Positions 6,204-11,418 of a DNA stretch of 11,418 bases are shown piece after piece (positions within the stretch are counted from its first letter, which is position 1; every line of letters starts with the position of its first letter). This DNA is from Solirubrobacterales bacterium (lineage in GTDB: Bacteria; Actinomycetota; Thermoleophilia; Solirubrobacterales; Solirubrobacteraceae). A program made the position numbers and the translations under genes. Where the stretch lies: contig JAFMRN010000046.1 in the NCBI GenBank assembly GCA_017354065.1, positions 1 to 11,418 of the forward strand, in the 5' to 3' direction. The notes below the pieces were generated by a model, which was given only the letters and a program-made list of their open reading frames with translations, was not told where the DNA came from and did not search any database.

Positions 6204-7037
6204 ATGTATCTGATGCGAATCGGCGACCCCGGAGCTGAACGCCCGGTTGTCAGAGTTGACCCAGCGCACTACGTTGACGTCTCAGACGTCGTGGATGATT
6301 TCAACGCCGACTTCTTCGCGGACGGCAGTGCGCTCAAGACGACCGTCCAGAGCCGCACACCACAGCGCTTCGGCACAGAGCGGATCGGTCCGCCGATCGC
6401 CCGCCCCCACCAGATCGTCTGCATCGGCCTGAATTACAGGGACCACGCCGCCGAGACCGGCCAGCCGATCCCTCAGGAGCCGATCATCTTCACCAAGCCG
6501 CCCAACACGCTGGTCGGCCCCAATGACGACGTCCGGATTCCGCCCGGCTCGACGAAGACCGACTGGGAGGTGGAGCTCGGCGTCGTCATCTCCCGCCGCA
6601 CCAGCTACCTGGAAAGCGCCGAGCAGGCGCGCGATCACATCGCCGGCTACCTGGTGGTCAACGACGTCTCAGAGCGCGCGTTCCAGTTTGAGCGCGGCGG
6701 GCAGTGGTCCAAGGGCAAATCCGCGGAGACCTTCAACCCCGCCGGCCCGTGGCTGGTCACGCCGGACGAGCTTCCCGACGTGAACAACCTGGAGTTGTGG
6801 CTGGATGTCAACGGCACGCGCCGCCAGCAGGGCAACACCGCCGAGATGATCTTCGACCCCCCGGCGCTGATCCATCACCTCAGCCAGTTCATGGTGCTGG
6901 AGCCCGGCGATCTGATCGACACCGGCACCCCCGCCGGCGTCGGGATGGGCCTGAAACCGCCCGTGTATCTGAAGCGAAACGACGTGATGGAGCTTGGCGT
7001 GGAGGGCCTCGGAGGCCAACGCCAGCGGCTGGTATGA
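6204..7037 (+). CDS. Fumarylacetoacetate hydrolase-family enzyme
   Basis: The 277-residue protein has the FAH fold and its usual bacterial layout. A variable N-terminal domain begins MYLMRIGDPGAERPVVRVD. The catalytic domain contains IARPHQIVCIGLNYRDHAAETG, then IIFTKPPNTLVGPNDDVRIP. The metal ligands are visible as DWEVELGVVI (E122, E124) and NDVSERAFQ (D154). GPWLVTPDE and the closing LEPGDLIDTGTPAGVGMG are also family hallmarks. FAH enzymes cleave C-C bonds of diketo acids with a divalent metal. Close relatives are annotated as hydrolases of 2,4-diketo-3-deoxy sugar acids or as ureidoglycolate lyase, and I cannot choose between them. It is translationally coupled to a hydroxyacid dehydrogenase by an ATGA overlap. 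There is no ribosome binding site, and the start is likely leaderless. Confidence 0.93.
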   Translation: MYLMRIGDPGAERPVVRVDPAHYVDVSDVVDDFNADFFADGSALKTTVQSRTPQRFGTERIGPPIARPHQIVCIGLNYRDHAAETGQPIPQEPIIFTKPPNTLVGPNDDVRIPPGSTKTDWEVELGVVISRRTSYLESAEQARDHIAGYLVVNDVSERAFQFERGGQWSKGKSAETFNPAGPWLVTPDELPDVNNLELWLDVNGTRRQQGNTAEMIFDPPALIHHLSQFMVLEPGDLIDTGTPAGVGMGLKPPVYLKRNDVMELGVEGLGGQRQRLV

Positions 7038-7939
7038 GAGCCGTCCTGTCAGCCGCGGCCGCGGCGCTGGTCCCCCAGGACGTCCGCGCGCTCGTGGACG
7101 TCCGCGCGCTGCCCGAGGACGACTTCAGCGGCTTCGACTTCAGCGACACCAGGTTTCTCGCGACGCCGCCACGCGGGCGGCGCCTGCTGCCGGAACTTCC
7201 GCGGATGCCCGAGCTCGAGGTAATTCAGGTCGCCTCAGCGGGCACCGACTGGATCGAAGGGCACCTGCCAAGCGGCGTGACGCTGTGCAACGCCCGGGGC
7301 GCGCGTGACGCTCCGGTCGCCGAGTGGACGCTGGGCGCGCTGCTCGGTGCCTCCAGCGGGCTGCTCGAAGCAAGCGCGATCAAATCCTGGCGCCACGGCG
7401 TCGAGCTCCAGGACCTGTCGGCCTGGACAGTGCTGGTGGTCGGCATGGGCTCGATCGGGCGCAAACTGGAGCAGTTCCTGGCGCCACTCGGCACCCGGGT
7501 GATCGGTGTCGTCTCACAAGCCCGGGACGGCCTGCACGGAACCGCAGAGCTGCCGGAATTAATCCCCAGCGCCGACGCCGTAGTGGTCCTCACCCCGCTG
7601 ACCGAAAGCACCCGCCACCTGATCGGCGCCCGCGAGCTGGCGGCGATGGCTGACGGCGCGGTCTTGATCAACGCCGGCCGCGGCGCCGTGGTCGACACCG
7701 ACGCGCTCCTCACAGAGCTTCAACGCGGACGGATCCGGGCCGTCCTGGATGTAACAGACCCCGAGCCGCTGCCCGACGGGCACCCGCTCTGGCATGCCCC
7801 CGGCCTGCTGGCGATCACCCCGCACCTGGCGGGCGCCTCAGCGGGCGGCCACCACGGTGCGGCGCAACTGGCCGCCGATCAGCTCGGGCGCTGGGCGCGC
7901 GGTGAGCCGCTGGCCAATGTCGTTACTGCGGGTGGGTGA
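7034..7939 (+). CDS. D-isomer-specific 2-hydroxyacid dehydrogenase
   Basis: The start ATG overlaps the stop of the hydrolase gene as ATGA, giving a 301-residue protein of normal family length. The NAD(P)-binding loop is VLVVGMGSIG (G137, G139, G142). The catalytic triad is visible: R216 in INAGRGAVVD, E244 in VTDPEPLP and H264 in ITPHLAG. The N-terminal substrate domain has SAGTDWI. Such enzymes reduce 2-oxo acids to D-2-hydroxy acids, or the reverse. With the FAH-family partner this suggests a short keto-acid catabolic step, though the substrate is unknown. Residues 16-26 contain DVRAL twice from a 15-bp direct repeat. The stop codon lies inside the hairpin shared with rpoC. Confidence 0.92.
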   Translation: MRAVLSAAAAALVPQDVRALVDVRALPEDDFSGFDFSDTRFLATPPRGRRLLPELPRMPELEVIQVASAGTDWIEGHLPSGVTLCNARGARDAPVAEWTLGALLGASSGLLEASAIKSWRHGVELQDLSAWTVLVVGMGSIGRKLEQFLAPLGTRVIGVVSQARDGLHGTAELPELIPSADAVVVLTPLTESTRHLIGARELAAMADGAVLINAGRGAVVDTDALLTELQRGRIRAVLDVTDPEPLPDGHPLWHAPGLLAITPHLAGASAGGHHGAAQLAADQLGRWARGEPLANVVTAGG

Positions 7940-7958
7940 ACTCAAAGTCACCCACCCG
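7929..7958. terminator. Hairpin between convergent dehydrogenase and rpoC genes
   Basis: CGGGTGGGTGA at 7929-7939 pairs perfectly with TCACCCACCCG at 7948-7958, an 11-bp stem with an 8-base loop. It starts inside the dehydrogenase gene, whose TGA stop ends the left arm, and lies 9 bp past the rpoC stop codon. It is placed to serve both convergent genes. Neither side has a T-run, so it would be a hairpin-only terminator. Confidence 0.65.
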
Positions 7959-7967
7959 GCCAGCAAC

Positions 7968-11418
<3,451 letters not shown>

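Noticed and set aside
6704..7033. Longer N-terminus for the hydroxyacid dehydrogenase
   Set aside because: It would overlap the hydrolase gene by over 300 bp. The ATGA junction at 7034 and the family length of about 300 residues fit the shorter form.

Overview
The window is high-GC bacterial chromosome. It suggests an actinobacterium: a SI3-less RpoC, a TAT-exported FAD protein, an EF-G2-type EF-G paralog, an actinobacterial-style ASCH protein, and several genes that look leaderless. The flavour of the proteins recalls deep-branching Actinomycetota such as Thermoleophilia, but that is a guess from protein character and was not tested. I see no mobile element, CRISPR array, tRNA or rRNA. No gap between genes exceeds about 160 bases.

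Left part (1-3669). A LacI-family repressor gene runs off the left edge on the minus strand. Upstream of it on the same strand is a small type-II mannose-6-phosphate-isomerase-like cupin, separated from it by a strong hairpin terminator. A 100-bp divergent region follows. Rightward from it run a short RmlA-like sugar-phosphate nucleotidyltransferase and, four bases later, a 600-residue FAD-dependent amine oxidase/desaturase-like protein with a twin-arginine signal. The cupin and nucleotidyltransferase point to activated-sugar metabolism.

Middle (3658-6179). The FAD gene overlaps tail-to-tail by 12 bp with a minus-strand EF-G paralog. That paralog keeps the EF-G layout but has Glu where translocating EF-G has its catalytic His, and a degenerate NKxD motif. 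Upstream on the same strand is a small ASCH-domain protein. The gap between them carries a hairpin with a T-run that reads as a plus-strand terminator although no plus-strand gene is visible there.

Right part (6204-11418). A fumarylacetoacetate-hydrolase-family enzyme and a D-2-hydroxyacid dehydrogenase form a tight two-gene operon (ATGA overlap), divergent from the ASCH gene. Only 24 bp separate the two divergent ATGs, and two -10-like elements are placed symmetrically there. A hairpin then separates this operon from the convergent 3' end of rpoC, whose N-terminal part lies beyond the right edge. The usual rpsL-rpsG-fusA-tuf genes do not follow rpoC within this window.

Nothing here amounts to a clear new multi-gene system. 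The most interesting points are the symmetric, probably leaderless bidirectional promoter, the EF-G paralog with altered catalytic residues, and the unexplained plus-strand terminator.
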